Notes: generated by a model from the sequence alone, not told the origin. A stretch of 64,000 bases of DNA from Nannocystis pusilla (GCF_020073745.1 NZ_JAIRAU010000016.1:1-64000), one strand, 5' to 3'. Shown: positions 25,224 to 34,829, numbered from the stretch's first letter. A program made the numbers and translations.

Positions 25224-27943
25224 CGGCGGCGCTCCTCCCGGGGCTGCTCGACGTGCTTCGGGTGCACGCGGACCTTCGTCATCAGCGCCTGGTCGAGCCG
25301 CAGCCTGTCATCGGTGCGCACGCGGGCCATGTCGGCGCCGTGCAGGTTGGCCCCGCGCAGATCGGCGCCGTAGAGGGCCGCGCGGGCCAGGCTCGCGCCC
25401 ATGAGGTTGGCCGCCAGCAGCTCGGCGCCGCGCAGGTCGGCGACCTCGAAGCGAGCCTCGCGGGCGCTCGCCTGGTAGAGCCGCGCCCCGGCCAGGTCGC
25501 ACTCGCTGAGGTCCGCGCCGTCGAGCAGCGCCTCGCGCAGGTTGGCCGCCGCGAGCGAGGTGCCGCGCAGGTTGGCCCGCTTCAGCGTGGCGCCCGCGAG
25601 CTCGGCCCGGTCGAGGGCGCAGCCGCCGACGAAGCGCGACTGCTCGAGGTTCGCGCCGGCGAACTCGACGCCCTCGGCGTCGCACTCGAGGAACGTGCAC
25701 GACTGGAGCGCCGCCCGGGCGAACCGGGCCCCGCGCAGCCGCAGCTTGATGAAGCTCGAGCCGGTCAGCCGGGCCCCGCTGAAATCGGCGCTGACGATCG
25801 TCATCTCGAGGAAGTTGAGCTTCTCGCCGACCAGGCCGCGCGCGTCGACGCTGCACAGGTGCGCGCCCATCCACGTCGCCCCGGTGGCGCAGGCGCGCTG
25901 CAGGTCGGCGCCGTCGAGCCGGGCCTCGGTCAGGATCGCGTCGCGCAGGTCGGCGTCGGCGAGCACGGTGCGCGTCAGCCTGGCCTTGCCGAGGTTCACG
26001 CGCTGCAGACAGGCGCCGTCGAGCCGCGCGTCGGTCAGGTCGGCGTGGGCCAGCACCACCCGCGTCAGTTTGCATCCGCGCAAATCGGCGCCCGTCAGGT
26101 TCGCGCTCTCGAAAAGCCCGCCCGTCAGGTCGGCGCCGCGCAGGTCCATGCCCGCGAGGTCGGCCCCGGTGAAGTTGAGGGTCGAGAGGTCCTCCTTCTG
26201 CTCCAGCGCCAGACGCAGCCGTTCGCGGGTCGGCTCGCGCCACTCCGGCGCCATCGCCGGCGCCGGGTGTTGCACATGCGCCACGAGCCGGTAGCTCTCG
26301 CGCATGTTGTGCTCGGTCTCCTGCCACTGCGCGTAGAGGGCCTTGTCGACGATCATGTCCTCGATCTCGTCGACGATGGTGTCGCGGCGCCGGCAGTCGA
26401 CCGCGATCGCCACCAGCGACGCGTGCATCGCCGCCGCGGTGAACGTCGGCGGCCCGACCTGCTTGGCGTCGATCTCCGCGCGCAGCGACTTGCCGTCGAA
26501 GCCCGGGATGTTGGCCGCGTCGGCGTCGCGCTCGGCCTCGGCCAGCTTGGTCGCGTAGGTCGCCTCGTACTCGGCCTGCTTCTTCTTGCAGTCGGCCTGG
26601 ATCCTGGCGATGAGGTCCGGCAGCTCGTGCAGCTTCGGCGGCGGCGGCTGCGGCGGCGGGATCTCGGGGCCGTGGACGTCGGGATCGAGGCCGTAGCTGG
26701 CGACGATGTCGCGCGCCTTCTGCGACTCGGCGACCATGCGCCGGTGCAGGTTCTGCTGGGTCAGGCCCTCGACCTGGCTGAGCTGCTCGTCCTCGTCGGG
26801 CGGCTGGTCGGGCAGCAGCGCCAGATCTTCGGGCAGCAGCTCGCCGTCCATCAGCGCCGCCAGCGTGCCCCACTCCGGATCGAGGCGGGCGGCCAGCGTG
26901 GTCACGTAGTGCTCGAGCGGCTTGGCGCGCCCCTCGTGCTCGCCTGCGACCAGCAGGTGCACGACGTCGGCGCCGTCCTCCTCGGCCACGTGCACCTGGC
27001 CCTGCCACACGAGCACCGCTCGCTCGGCCTCGGGGAAGAACCACAAGGTCTGCAGCGCCAGCTCGACCTCGTCGATCGCCGCGGGCGGCTGCCTCGCCGC
27101 CTTCTTCACCGCCGCGAAGCTCGCCCGCGGCTCGCCGGGCGCGTGCGAGCGGCTGATGAACGCGCGGGCGCGGACCTTCGGCAGCGCGCCCGCGACGACC
27201 CGGGCCGGGTGCATGTTGTCGAAGCGATACGCCTCTTCGCCGGTCCAGAAGCCCTCGACCTGCTGATCGCGCGCGGCGATGTTGTGAAGGCCCCAGTCGA
27301 TGTCACGGGCGAAGCCCGGCATCAGGTTCTCGAGCCAGTCCTGATCGTAGGTGCCGGCCAGCGCGGCGCGCTGCGGCCAGGTGATGTCGATCGGCCCGAA
27401 GCCGACCGGCTCCGGTCGGTCGCGCGGCGAGCCGATCCGCTGCAGCGGCGACTCGAGGTTCGGCAGCGGCCGCACCTTCGCTCCGCCGACCTCGACCTCG
27501 GCGTGGCCCTTGCCGAGCGGGTTGTGCGGGAATTCAGGGCCGCCGAACGCGTGGGCCCAGTCGAGCGGCATCTCGGTGATCGGCGCCGGCGACGTCATGG
27601 TCGAGCCGCGCCAGCTGCGATCGCCGAACACCTCGACGGTCTTCTTCGACGCGCCGACCTGCGCCGAGGCCGAGAACCGAGGCCGGGCCGCGCCGCCGGG
27701 CGCGTAGGCCTTGCCGATCACCAGGAACTCGCCGCGGCGCTTGGGGATCCCGACATCGAGCGACCCGCCGCCGAGCTGCTTGGCGGCGAACTTCCACATG
27801 TCGACCTCGCTCAGCAGGATCGGCGCCGGCGCGGCCAGCCCGATCGGGATGAACGCCAGCACCGACACGCCCATGTAGTAGCGGCGCTCGTGCTCGTAAC
27901 AGCGGGTGAGCACCCCGAGTTTGCCGGGCTTGACGACGCGCAT
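25220..27943 (-). CDS. DUF2169 protein with pentapeptide-repeat tail
   Basis: The 907-residue product has an N-terminal DUF2169 domain (about residues 1-330; LGVLTRCYEHERRYYMGVSV, then GEFLVIGKAYAPGG, then PLDWAHAFGGPEFPHNPLGKG). DUF2169 proteins are T6SS adaptors that help load effectors on VgrG/PAAR. A helical linker with charged coiled-coil-like stretches (about 400-560) follows, then roughly 65 pentapeptide units from about residue 600 to near the end. The stop overlaps the next gene's start. The gene begins 3 bases after the vgrG stop. Confidence 0.93.
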   Translation of the reverse strand: MRVVKPGKLGVLTRCYEHERRYYMGVSVLAFIPIGLAAPAPILLSEVDMWKFAAKQLGGGSLDVGIPKRRGEFLVIGKAYAPGGAARPRFSASAQVGASKKTVEVFGDRSWRGSTMTSPAPITEMPLDWAHAFGGPEFPHNPLGKGHAEVEVGGAKVRPLPNLESPLQRIGSPRDRPEPVGFGPIDITWPQRAALAGTYDQDWLENLMPGFARDIDWGLHNIAARDQQVEGFWTGEEAYRFDNMHPARVVAGALPKVRARAFISRSHAPGEPRASFAAVKKAARQPPAAIDEVELALQTLWFFPEAERAVLVWQGQVHVAEEDGADVVHLLVAGEHEGRAKPLEHYVTTLAARLDPEWGTLAALMDGELLPEDLALLPDQPPDEDEQLSQVEGLTQQNLHRRMVAESQKARDIVASYGLDPDVHGPEIPPPQPPPPKLHELPDLIARIQADCKKKQAEYEATYATKLAEAERDADAANIPGFDGKSLRAEIDAKQVGPPTFTAAAMHASLVAIAVDCRRRDTIVDEIEDMIVDKALYAQWQETEHNMRESYRLVAHVQHPAPAMAPEWREPTRERLRLALEQKEDLSTLNFTGADLAGMDLRGADLTGGLFESANLTGADLRGCKLTRVVLAHADLTDARLDGACLQRVNLGKARLTRTVLADADLRDAILTEARLDGADLQRACATGATWMGAHLCSVDARGLVGEKLNFLEMTIVSADFSGARLTGSSFIKLRLRGARFARAALQSCTFLECDAEGVEFAGANLEQSRFVGGCALDRAELAGATLKRANLRGTSLAAANLREALLDGADLSECDLAGARLYQASAREARFEVADLRGAELLAANLMGASLARAALYGADLRGANLHGADMARVRTDDRLRLDQALMTKVRVHPKHVEQPREERRR

Positions 27944-27946
27944 GGG

Positions 27947-30175
27947 CTACAGAATCGACAGGAGGCCGAAGGTGTGCAGGCTGGCGTAGCCCTGCATCAG
28001 CGCCGCGCCGACGGACTTGACCTCGGCGCCGTCGTGCGAGAACGAGGCGGTCTTGTACTCGATGGCCATGCCGACGTGCTCGAGCTTGATGTTGGTGTGC
28101 GCCATCGAGATCCCGATCATCTCGAGCTTGATCCCCGTGATCCCGAGCGCCCACGCGAACGCGTCGCCCTGGCCGCCGCCGAACTTCCAGAAGTCCTGAT
28201 CGATCGTCTTGGTCCCGCCGGGCGCGATGACGGTGAAGCCGGCCGGGGCGATCATCTTGATCCCGCCGGTCGCGGTCATCGTCACGCCGCCGACCGCGGT
28301 CACGTCGTAGGTCGACGGCGTGGTGACGGTGACCCCGCCGGTGATCGTCTGCGACAGCGAGCCGGTGATCGACTCGGTCACGCTGCCGGTGATCGTGCGC
28401 GTGACGCTGCCGCCGATCGTCTCGCTCTGGTCGCTTGAGATGTTGCGCGTCTCGCTGGCCGAGAACGTCTCCTCGACCGCGCCGGTGACCGTGCGCGTCT
28501 CGGTCCCGTCGATGGTCTCGGTGAAGTTGCCCTTGACGTGCATCGTCCGGTCGGCGCCGACCGTGGTGGACTGGTTGCTGCCGATCGTGATCGTCTCGTC
28601 GCAGCCGACATCCTCGGTGTGATTGTTGAGCACCACCTCGTCGAGGTCGCGCTGGGCGTGGAGGAAGATCTGCTCGCCGCCCTTGTTGTCCTCGAAGCGC
28701 AGCTCGTTGAAGCCGCCGCCGCCGCGCGACGACTCCGACTTGATCGTCGACTTCGTCTTGTCCTCGGGCAGCGGGTACGGCGGCACGTTCTGGCCGGTGT
28801 AGACGCGGCCGGTGATCACCGGTCGGTCGGGGTCGCCCTCGATGAAGTCGATCAGCACCTCGTGGCCGATCCGCGGGATGAACATCGCGCCCCAGCCGTT
28901 GCCCGCCCACATCTGGCTGACGCGGACCCAGCACGAGCTGGTCTCGTTGAACGGCTCGTCGCGGTCCCAGTGGAACTGCACCTTCACGCGCCCGTGCTCG
29001 TCGGTGTACACGTCCTCGCCCTCGGGCCCGACCACCGTCGCGGTCTGCAGCCCGCGCATCACCGGGCGCGGGGTCGATTGCGCCGGCCGGAACGGCGCGT
29101 CGAGCTCGGTGACGGTGAAGCTGTTCTCGTAGTGGAACGCGCCCGACGCGTCCTGCTCGAGCGCCTGCGGCTGCTGCCCGGTGTGCTTGACGTGGAGGAT
29201 CCGGTACGACGCGTCGAGCTCCATGCGCGGGTGGCCGACCAGCGACAGCGTGTGCCCCGCGGTGAGCCGCGGCGAATCGCTGGTGGCCGAGCCGACCCTT
29301 CGGTGGGCCTCGTGGGCCTCCAGCCGCAGCTTGGCCAGCGTCTGCCCCTGGTGCGGCCCCGCCCGGCCCGGGTCCTGATATTCGCCGGGGTATGTATAGA
29401 CCTCGAGGTCGGTGTGGCGCTTGCCGAGCTTGCGCACCTCCATGGGCTCGCTCGGCTTGTGCAGGTTGTAGTCGCGCAGCGTGACCGCGCCGGGACGGAT
29501 CCGCTCGCCGAAGCGGAAGCTGTGGATCGCCTCCTGCTGGCTGACCTCGCCGTCGGGCGGCCGGAACCACACGTTCGGGTCGCCCGGGATCGGCGGGTGC
29601 GCGCCCGCGTGGTCGGCGAACACGAGCGTGTGCGCGTCCTTGGCGTGCTCGAAGAAGAAGAAGATCCCGTCCTCCTCGAGCAATCGGCACAGGAACGTCA
29701 GGTCGTCCTCCTGGTATTGCACGCAGTAGTTGCGCGGCGCGTACGTCTCGATGAGGCTGAACCTGAACCCGTCGCTCTCGATCCCGGCGTCCTTCAACAC
29801 CTTGCGGGCGATGTCCGGCGTGGTCATGTCCTGGAAGATCCGGCTGTTGCGGCGGAACTGCAGGCGCCACAGCGCCGGCACGATCAGCGCCTCGTACAGC
29901 TGCAGCTCGCGGGTGTGACCGACGTAGTCGAACGAGGCGCAGATGCCCGAGAGATAGCGCGGGGTGTCGATGCCCGCGATCTCCAGGGTCATCGGCGCGT
30001 CGATCGCCCCGGCGAGGTCGACCTCGGGCCCTGCCAGCTCGACGCTGACCTCGAACAGGCTCGACAATCCCTCCGTGGCGGTGAACCGGACGACGCGGAG
30101 CTCCTTGCCCGCCGTCGTCAGCGTAAACAGCGGATGGTTGCCCAGGAGCGCCTTCAGCGTCGACAGGTGACTCAT
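27947..30175 (-). CDS. vgrG: VgrG / TssI type VI secretion spike protein
   Basis: The ATG at 30175 has a GGAGGA site 3 bases before it and gives 742 residues. The N-terminal gp27-like region runs to about residue 370 (HPLFTLTTAGKELRVVRF, YLSGICASFDYVG, DDLTFLCRLLEEDGIFFFFEH). The gp5 OB-fold follows with the hallmark WGAMFIPRIGHEVLIDFIEGDPDRPVITGRVY. Next is a needle of repeated T(V/I)TG strands (TRTITGSVTESITGSLSQTITGG) and a C-terminal extension of about 60 residues with alternating strands and no known toxin motif. VgrG trimers form the tip of the secreted T6SS spike. The tube, sheath and baseplate genes are not in this window. Confidence 0.97.
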   Translation of the reverse strand: MSHLSTLKALLGNHPLFTLTTAGKELRVVRFTATEGLSSLFEVSVELAGPEVDLAGAIDAPMTLEIAGIDTPRYLSGICASFDYVGHTRELQLYEALIVPALWRLQFRRNSRIFQDMTTPDIARKVLKDAGIESDGFRFSLIETYAPRNYCVQYQEDDLTFLCRLLEEDGIFFFFEHAKDAHTLVFADHAGAHPPIPGDPNVWFRPPDGEVSQQEAIHSFRFGERIRPGAVTLRDYNLHKPSEPMEVRKLGKRHTDLEVYTYPGEYQDPGRAGPHQGQTLAKLRLEAHEAHRRVGSATSDSPRLTAGHTLSLVGHPRMELDASYRILHVKHTGQQPQALEQDASGAFHYENSFTVTELDAPFRPAQSTPRPVMRGLQTATVVGPEGEDVYTDEHGRVKVQFHWDRDEPFNETSSCWVRVSQMWAGNGWGAMFIPRIGHEVLIDFIEGDPDRPVITGRVYTGQNVPPYPLPEDKTKSTIKSESSRGGGGFNELRFEDNKGGEQIFLHAQRDLDEVVLNNHTEDVGCDETITIGSNQSTTVGADRTMHVKGNFTETIDGTETRTVTGAVEETFSASETRNISSDQSETIGGSVTRTITGSVTESITGSLSQTITGGVTVTTPSTYDVTAVGGVTMTATGGIKMIAPAGFTVIAPGGTKTIDQDFWKFGGGQGDAFAWALGITGIKLEMIGISMAHTNIKLEHVGMAIEYKTASFSHDGAEVKSVGAALMQGYASLHTFGLLSIL

Positions 30176-30710
30176 CGTCCTCCCCGGCGAGCACCATACA
30201 ACGAGCCGGGCCACGCCCGCGAACAATCTCTCGCAGCTGTCTCGCCGGCGATTTTCGCCCGGGCGCCGCTCTCGGCGCAGGCCGGTTCCGAGCGCATCAC
30301 CGACGCTTGCGCGCAGACTGGACGTCGGCGCCCGATCCGCGGACACGAGCATTCGCCGAGGCCGCGGCGACGACACGCGCCAGGGTCTCCTCGCCACATT
30401 TGCGGCACGGCGTCCGCACGACGACCTGCGCGCAATCCCGGCCCCGACCCGGCCCTTGGGCGGCTTCGCCCGCGTCCCTGAACTCGAGTTCGCCGGTGAG
30501 TGCACGCGGCCCGCGGGCCGGTCGCCGTCGGCGCATTCGTGGCAGGCCAGAGTGGTGGCGATATCGCAGTCCGACGAATGTCCGGTGGTCCGGCTCGATA
30601 TGCGGGTCGACGTCGGCCGGGGCCTCGCGCCTGTCCGATCCTCCGTCCCGGGTCCCTGCCGCGGGAGAACCGCGGCTGAGCCGCTCGCGGACCTGGTACG
30701 CTGACACGAC
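30176..30710. other. Divergent promoter gap, no gene seen
   Basis: About 535 bases separate the vgrG start from the divergent secreted-protein gene. No open frame has a ribosome-binding site, signal or domain to support it. It should contain the promoter of the whole T6SS cassette. No clear sigma-54 or -10/-35 element could be identified by eye. Confidence 0.4.
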
Positions 30711-31772
30711 ATGGGCCTCGAGCGCAGGATCCTCGTCATCGCGCTCGCCGTCGGGCTGGCGCTCACGGGGGCGGAGCTTGCGCAGGCGTGCTCGTGCGCG
30801 CGCGACAAGATCGGCCCGGGTCGCCTGTACCTCGGGACAGGAGACACGTTGCCGGCAAACGCGCCGGGGATCCCGTGGTCCGGCACGCCGAACATGACCC
30901 GTGATCAAGTCCGGGTGACGCGAAAGATCGGTGGCCGCCAGGTCGTCGTGGCGCACGACCTCACCCCCGACGGAGACATCGTGCTGATCGTGCCGCGGAC
31001 CCGGCTCAAGCCTGGCGACGTGTACACCGTGACGGTGCGTGAAGATCGCTGGCGCGCGATGAAGGAGCTCCGCCCCGCGCTCGAGCGCCAATTCGGCGAC
31101 GCTATCCCGCCCGCCGAGCTCACCACGACCGTCACGGTGACCGCGAAGACGTTCGTGCTCGCGGACACGACGCTGCGGATCACCGAGCACGTCGAGGGCC
31201 CCGTACACAGCCAGTGGGCGGTCTCCGGCGCGTGCAGCAGCCCGGTCGTGGCCGACGCGCTGGCGTTCTCGGTCGACCTGCCGCCGGAGGTCGAGCCGTT
31301 CCGCGACTATCTGCTGTACGCGACCTTCGTCGACGATCTCGCGTGGGAACACGCGGCGAACAAGTGCGGGAGCCATGAGCCCGGTCGAACGTGGACGGAG
31401 CACCCGGGGACCGACCGGATCTTCAGTGAATGCCCCGCCGAACCGGACGCCGAACACGGGCTCGGCCGCGGCCTCGTGCCCGGGCGACATCGCGTCCAGG
31501 TCCGGATCCGTGCACCGGGCGGGCGACACGTCGCTACCGCGAGCGGAGAGTTCGAGCTCGGCTGCGGACGACGCAGCGATCCTCCGGCCCAGCGCCCCTC
31601 CCCGCCGGCTCCCGAACCCGACGCGGCGCCGACCGCTCCGCCTCGCTCGGAGCCTCCTCCGCTCGAGAGGAGCGGCTGCGCCGTCGCCGGCGACGCAGCT
31701 CCGACGACCCTCGCGGTGTGGGGTCCGCCGGTGATATTCGCATTGGGCCGGAGACTCGCCCGCGAGCGATGA
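30711..31772 (+). CDS. Exported protein with MYXO-CTERM-like tail
   Basis: A signal peptide (ILVIALAVGLALTGAELAQA) precedes CSCARDK. The 353-residue product has beta-rich segments (DQVRVTRKIGGRQVVVAHDL, TTTVTVTAKTFVLAD) reminiscent of Ig-like exported domains, followed by a Pro/Ala linker. The tail SGCAVAGDAAP + hydrophobic stretch + RRLARER has the three parts of a MYXO-CTERM sorting signal (Cys motif, membrane helix, basic end), though the helix is weak. Surface anchoring is inferred. It is single-gene and convergent with the metallophosphoesterase. Confidence 0.75.
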   Translation: MGLERRILVIALAVGLALTGAELAQACSCARDKIGPGRLYLGTGDTLPANAPGIPWSGTPNMTRDQVRVTRKIGGRQVVVAHDLTPDGDIVLIVPRTRLKPGDVYTVTVREDRWRAMKELRPALERQFGDAIPPAELTTTVTVTAKTFVLADTTLRITEHVEGPVHSQWAVSGACSSPVVADALAFSVDLPPEVEPFRDYLLYATFVDDLAWEHAANKCGSHEPGRTWTEHPGTDRIFSECPAEPDAEHGLGRGLVPGRHRVQVRIRAPGGRHVATASGEFELGCGRRSDPPAQRPSPPAPEPDAAPTAPPRSEPPPLERSGCAVAGDAAPTTLAVWGPPVIFALGRRLARER

Positions 31773-31788
31773 GTCGACGCCGAGTCGC

Positions 31789-31804
31789 TCGAGCGCGCGC
31801 TCGA
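31789..31804. repeat. Perfect 16-bp palindrome between convergent genes
   Basis: TCGAGCGCGCGCTCGA lies 16 bases after one stop and about 78 bases before the convergent stop. It could fold as a short hairpin or serve as a protein site. No T-run follows. Confidence 0.4.
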
Positions 31805-31881
31805 TGCCGTGGAAGCACGTCGGTGCATGTCGTCATGGACATGCTCGTTCGCTCCGGCGTCCCGGCGCGCCCCCAGCCCGC

Positions 31882-33540
31882 TCAGTCGGGCGTGGGGATC
31901 CACAGCTCGACGTTGCGCTGGTCGGGCCCGGTGCCGCGGCCGTCGTTCTCCCAGCCCGTCGTGAAGTCGGCGACGGCGAGGGTGCGGCCCTGCTCGGCGA
32001 TCGGGTCGCCGTCGGTGACGAGGTCGAACGCCCGCGCCTTGATCGTCAGCGAGCCGTTGTCCTGGTCCCACACCTCGATCATTCGCATCTGCGACGGGAA
32101 GTCGTTGAGCGACGGCGTCACCATCTCCCAGTACGGGTGGCCGCCGACGGGCAGCATCGGCTCGGCCATCAGCCGGTGGGTGTGCGCGGCGAGGTGCATG
32201 ATCACGTTGTCGTAGCCGCCGAGGAACTCGCGCCATTGCTCGGGCGTCAGCGCGTCGTCGAACTTGGTGCCGATCCCGAACTCCTGGCCGTTGCTCAGGC
32301 TGCCCGAGCGGTGGTGCGACGTCACGATCACCCACTTGCCGTCGGCCACCGCCTGGTCGAGCGTCGGGCCGATGATGTTCTCGAGGTCGACCGGGCGGAT
32401 CAGGCCGAGGCTCGCGCCGGTGATCGTCGCCGTGCTGAGGACGAAGAACCGCAGCGGTGTGCCCTCGACGTCGAAGGTGTAGAACGCGCGCCCGAGCTCG
32501 ACGGCCGCCGCCGTGATCCCGTGGCCGTCGCCGTCGCCGGCCACCAGCGCGACCTGGTCCGGCTCCTCGAGGAACGCCCGCGCCGGGTCGGCCGGGACCG
32601 TGCCCTTGACGATCGGCGCGCCCGGCTGGCCGTAGTCGCGGGTGCCGCCGACCGACTCGCCCTCGATCGGCTCGCTCCAGTCGAGGATCGCGAACGTGCC
32701 CTGGCGAAGGATGTCGTGGTTGCCGGTCACCCACCGCCACGGCACGTCGAGGCCGACCGGCGCGAAGCGGTCCTTCTGGTCGTTGTCGGGCCCGGGCACC
32801 GGATCGTCGTCGATCGCCGAGTCACACTCGACCACCGGCGCCCCGTTCAAGATCCCCATGAACCACTCGAGCTCGTTGCTCTGGGCGTTGTCGGTGTTGT
32901 CGCCGCCGAGCAGCACGAAGTCGAGCGGCGTATCGACGTGCAGCGCGTTGATCGTGCGCACGCCGGCGTTGAGCATGTGGCACACGTGGCCCTCCTGCGG
33001 GCGGAACGCGCCGCCGGATACCTCGTCGAACCCGGCCAGGCGCGCCGGCGACTCGTCGTCGGCCAGCTGCGTGTCGGCGAGGTGGACGAAGCGCGTGAGC
33101 AGCTTCGGCGCCGGCCCGGGCGCCGGCGGCTCCTGATCGTCGAGCGTGCGCGGCAGCACCGGCTCGCCCGGGCCCACCATCACGTCGCCGTAACCCTCCG
33201 CCAGCGCCTTCTCGACGTCGGCGGGCACCCGCAGGTCGAGCAGCTTGTCCTCGTCGACCGGGTGCGCCGGCGTGCGCAGCTCCTCGTCGGTCAGCGGCAC
33301 CGGCCCCGGCAACGGCGGCAGCGGCTCCGGCAGCGGCTCCGTCGTGCTCGTGCTGCTGTCGTCGTCGCCCGTGGTGCTGCTGGTGGTCGGCTCCGGCGGC
33401 TCGCCCGTGGTCGACGACGTCGCAGTCGTCGTCGTCGTGTCCGGTGCCTCGCCGGAGGTCTCGCTGTCGGAGCCGCTCGCGGTCGGCGAGTTGCAGGCGG
33501 CGAGCACGAGGAGGACAGGGACGAGGCGACCGAAGGACAT
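31882..33540 (-). CDS. Metallophosphoesterase-family lipoprotein
   Basis: The signal MSFGRLVPVLLVLAAC has lipidation Cys 16, then a Thr/Ser/Glu linker to about residue 75. The catalytic part carries the calcineurin-like metal motifs in order: FVHLADTQ (D.H type), LLGGDNTDN (GGD), WVTGNHD (GNHD), VTSHHRS (SHH) and HLAAHTHRL (AHTH). Dinuclear-metal hydrolysis of a phosphoester outside the inner membrane is the expected activity; substrate unknown. The C-terminal domain resembles those of large extracellular phosphoesterases. The length of 552 residues is normal for this exported subgroup. Confidence 0.9.
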   Translation of the reverse strand: MSFGRLVPVLLVLAACNSPTASGSDSETSGEAPDTTTTTATSSTTGEPPEPTTSSTTGDDDSSTSTTEPLPEPLPPLPGPVPLTDEELRTPAHPVDEDKLLDLRVPADVEKALAEGYGDVMVGPGEPVLPRTLDDQEPPAPGPAPKLLTRFVHLADTQLADDESPARLAGFDEVSGGAFRPQEGHVCHMLNAGVRTINALHVDTPLDFVLLGGDNTDNAQSNELEWFMGILNGAPVVECDSAIDDDPVPGPDNDQKDRFAPVGLDVPWRWVTGNHDILRQGTFAILDWSEPIEGESVGGTRDYGQPGAPIVKGTVPADPARAFLEEPDQVALVAGDGDGHGITAAAVELGRAFYTFDVEGTPLRFFVLSTATITGASLGLIRPVDLENIIGPTLDQAVADGKWVIVTSHHRSGSLSNGQEFGIGTKFDDALTPEQWREFLGGYDNVIMHLAAHTHRLMAEPMLPVGGHPYWEMVTPSLNDFPSQMRMIEVWDQDNGSLTIKARAFDLVTDGDPIAEQGRTLAVADFTTGWENDGRGTGPDQRNVELWIPTPD

Positions 33541-34016
33541 GCCGCCTCACCATACCGGAGCGGCGGCCGTTCGACGCGGCATGCGAGGGCCGTCACCATC
33601 GGCAGGCGGCGCGCGATTTTCGTCACGGTCGATGCATTATCGGGTCCTATCAATGGGCACGTCGCAGTGCCGGCGCTGGAGATCGCGACGGGGCTGCTCT
33701 CGCGCAGACCGCCAATGACGCCCCGACGTGGCACCGCCGACCTCGCCGCTCGTGCGCGGCCCGCATGTGAGCCTTCCGTGCCCCAGTTCTGTCTCCTCGG
33801 GCCCGGATCCCAGCGTCCCCGTCGAGCCGACGTGTCGACCGGCAAGGTGATCGCCCGGGCACGCGGTGACGAGCACTGCGGCGTCAGGGCGTCAACGATC
33901 TTCATGGCGGGGACGCAGGCGCTGTCCGTGAGCATTGCGTCGAGGGGCGGCATCGACCCGTGCGGATGGCCGTGAAATGGTCGTCGGCACGGCAGCGTTT
34001 CCAGTGCCTGATCCCC
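33541..34016. other. Divergent gap, no gene seen
   Basis: About 475 bases with more A/T than the surroundings (e.g. GATGCATTATCGGG near 33630) separate two divergent lipoprotein genes. No frame has a domain, signal or codon bias. Promoters for both genes are expected here. Confidence 0.35.
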
Positions 34017-34460
34017 ATGGGCATCCGTCGTCCGCAGCTCACAACCGCCTTCGTGCTCGTCGCCATGGCCATCATCACGGCCTGCCCGCACGCCACGCCT
34101 GCAACGTCCCATCAGCCAGCGCCCGACGCCGTGGGGTCCGCCGGCATCACGTCGACCAACCCCGGGCCGCCCCATGCCTTCGACGTCTCCGGCAGCTACG
34201 ATGACGGCGCAGGGTGCCGGCCGCACGGGGACCTCGTCGAATTGAAGGGCGTGATCGTCGTCGAGCCGTTCGGCAAGGGCATCGACGGCGCGCGCCTGGT
34301 CGCCGCCGACGGCGAGCGATGGATCCTGAACTACGGGGCGCGCGGCGTATACCGCGAGCTCGACGGCAAGCGGGTGACCGCACGCGGCCGCGCTTGCGAC
34401 ATGCAGGGGGAGGCGATCATGGGCCGCCACTTCGACCCCGCGACGCTCACCGTCGACTGA
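34017..34460 (+). CDS. Small lipoprotein, function unknown
   Basis: The ATG at 34017 gives a signal (TTAFVLVAMAIITAC, lipobox ITAC) and a 147-residue product. After a Pro/Ser/His linker comes a domain of about 80 residues with beta strands (LVELKGVIVVEPFGKGIDG, ERWILNYGARGVYRELDGK, VTARGRACDMQGEAIMGRHF), similar in style to OB-fold lipoproteins. A possible earlier GTG at 33960 would bury the signal, so it is rejected. A TGTCC-N4-GGACA hairpin follows the stop. Confidence 0.7.
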   Translation: MGIRRPQLTTAFVLVAMAIITACPHATPATSHQPAPDAVGSAGITSTNPGPPHAFDVSGSYDDGAGCRPHGDLVELKGVIVVEPFGKGIDGARLVAADGERWILNYGARGVYRELDGKRVTARGRACDMQGEAIMGRHFDPATLTVD

Positions 34461-34478
34461 CGCGCACGACAAGTCACA

Positions 34479-34492
34479 TGTCCCGAAGGACA
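34479..34492. terminator. TGTCC-CGAA-GGACA hairpin between convergent genes
   Basis: A perfect 5-bp stem closes a CGAA loop, 18 bases after the stop of the upstream lipoprotein gene and 34 bases before the convergent stop at 34527. No T-run is present. It is a perfect copy of the dispersed palindrome described in the findings. Confidence 0.5.
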
Positions 34493-34526
34493 GCGACCGC
34501 ACGCGTGCTCCGACGAGCGGCGCCCT

Positions 34527-34829
34527 TCACTGCGGCCCGTCGCCAGTGCGCGTGCCGAACAGCTGGAAGCTCGGAAGTTGCGGCCGCTTCGGCGGGCTGC
34601 GGATCTGCGTCGGCGGCTCGGGGTCGGCGTCGTCGCCGCTGAACGTGATCACCTGCGCGGTCGCGCCCGCCTTCGTCGGGACAGGCGCCGCGGGCTCGGC
34701 CGCGTCCTCGCGGGTCTCCAGCGTCGTCGCCGGGGGATCCGGCGCGTCCAGGGCCTCCGGTGAGGCGCCGCGATGGGCACAAGCCGCGAGGACGAGGGCG
34801 AGGAGGAGCGCGGACCGGGCGGGAGGCAT
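34527..34829 (-). CDS. Short lipoprotein, disordered
   Basis: The ATG at 34829 gives 100 residues with a lipoprotein signal (ARSALLLALVLAAC). The rest is Pro/Ala/Glu/Thr-rich and likely disordered, ending in a short hydrophobic patch and the residues TRTGDGPQ. No function can be assigned. The longer frame upstream lacks a signal and is not favoured. Confidence 0.6.
   Translation of the reverse strand: MPPARSALLLALVLAACAHRGASPEALDAPDPPATTLETREDAAEPAAPVPTKAGATAQVITFSGDDADPEPPTQIRSPPKRPQLPSFQLFGTRTGDGPQ

Noticed and set aside
27947..30175. A toxin domain at the end of VgrG
   Set aside because: The C-terminal extension is short, with alternating strands and no nuclease, lipase, peptidase or muramidase motif that I can recognise.
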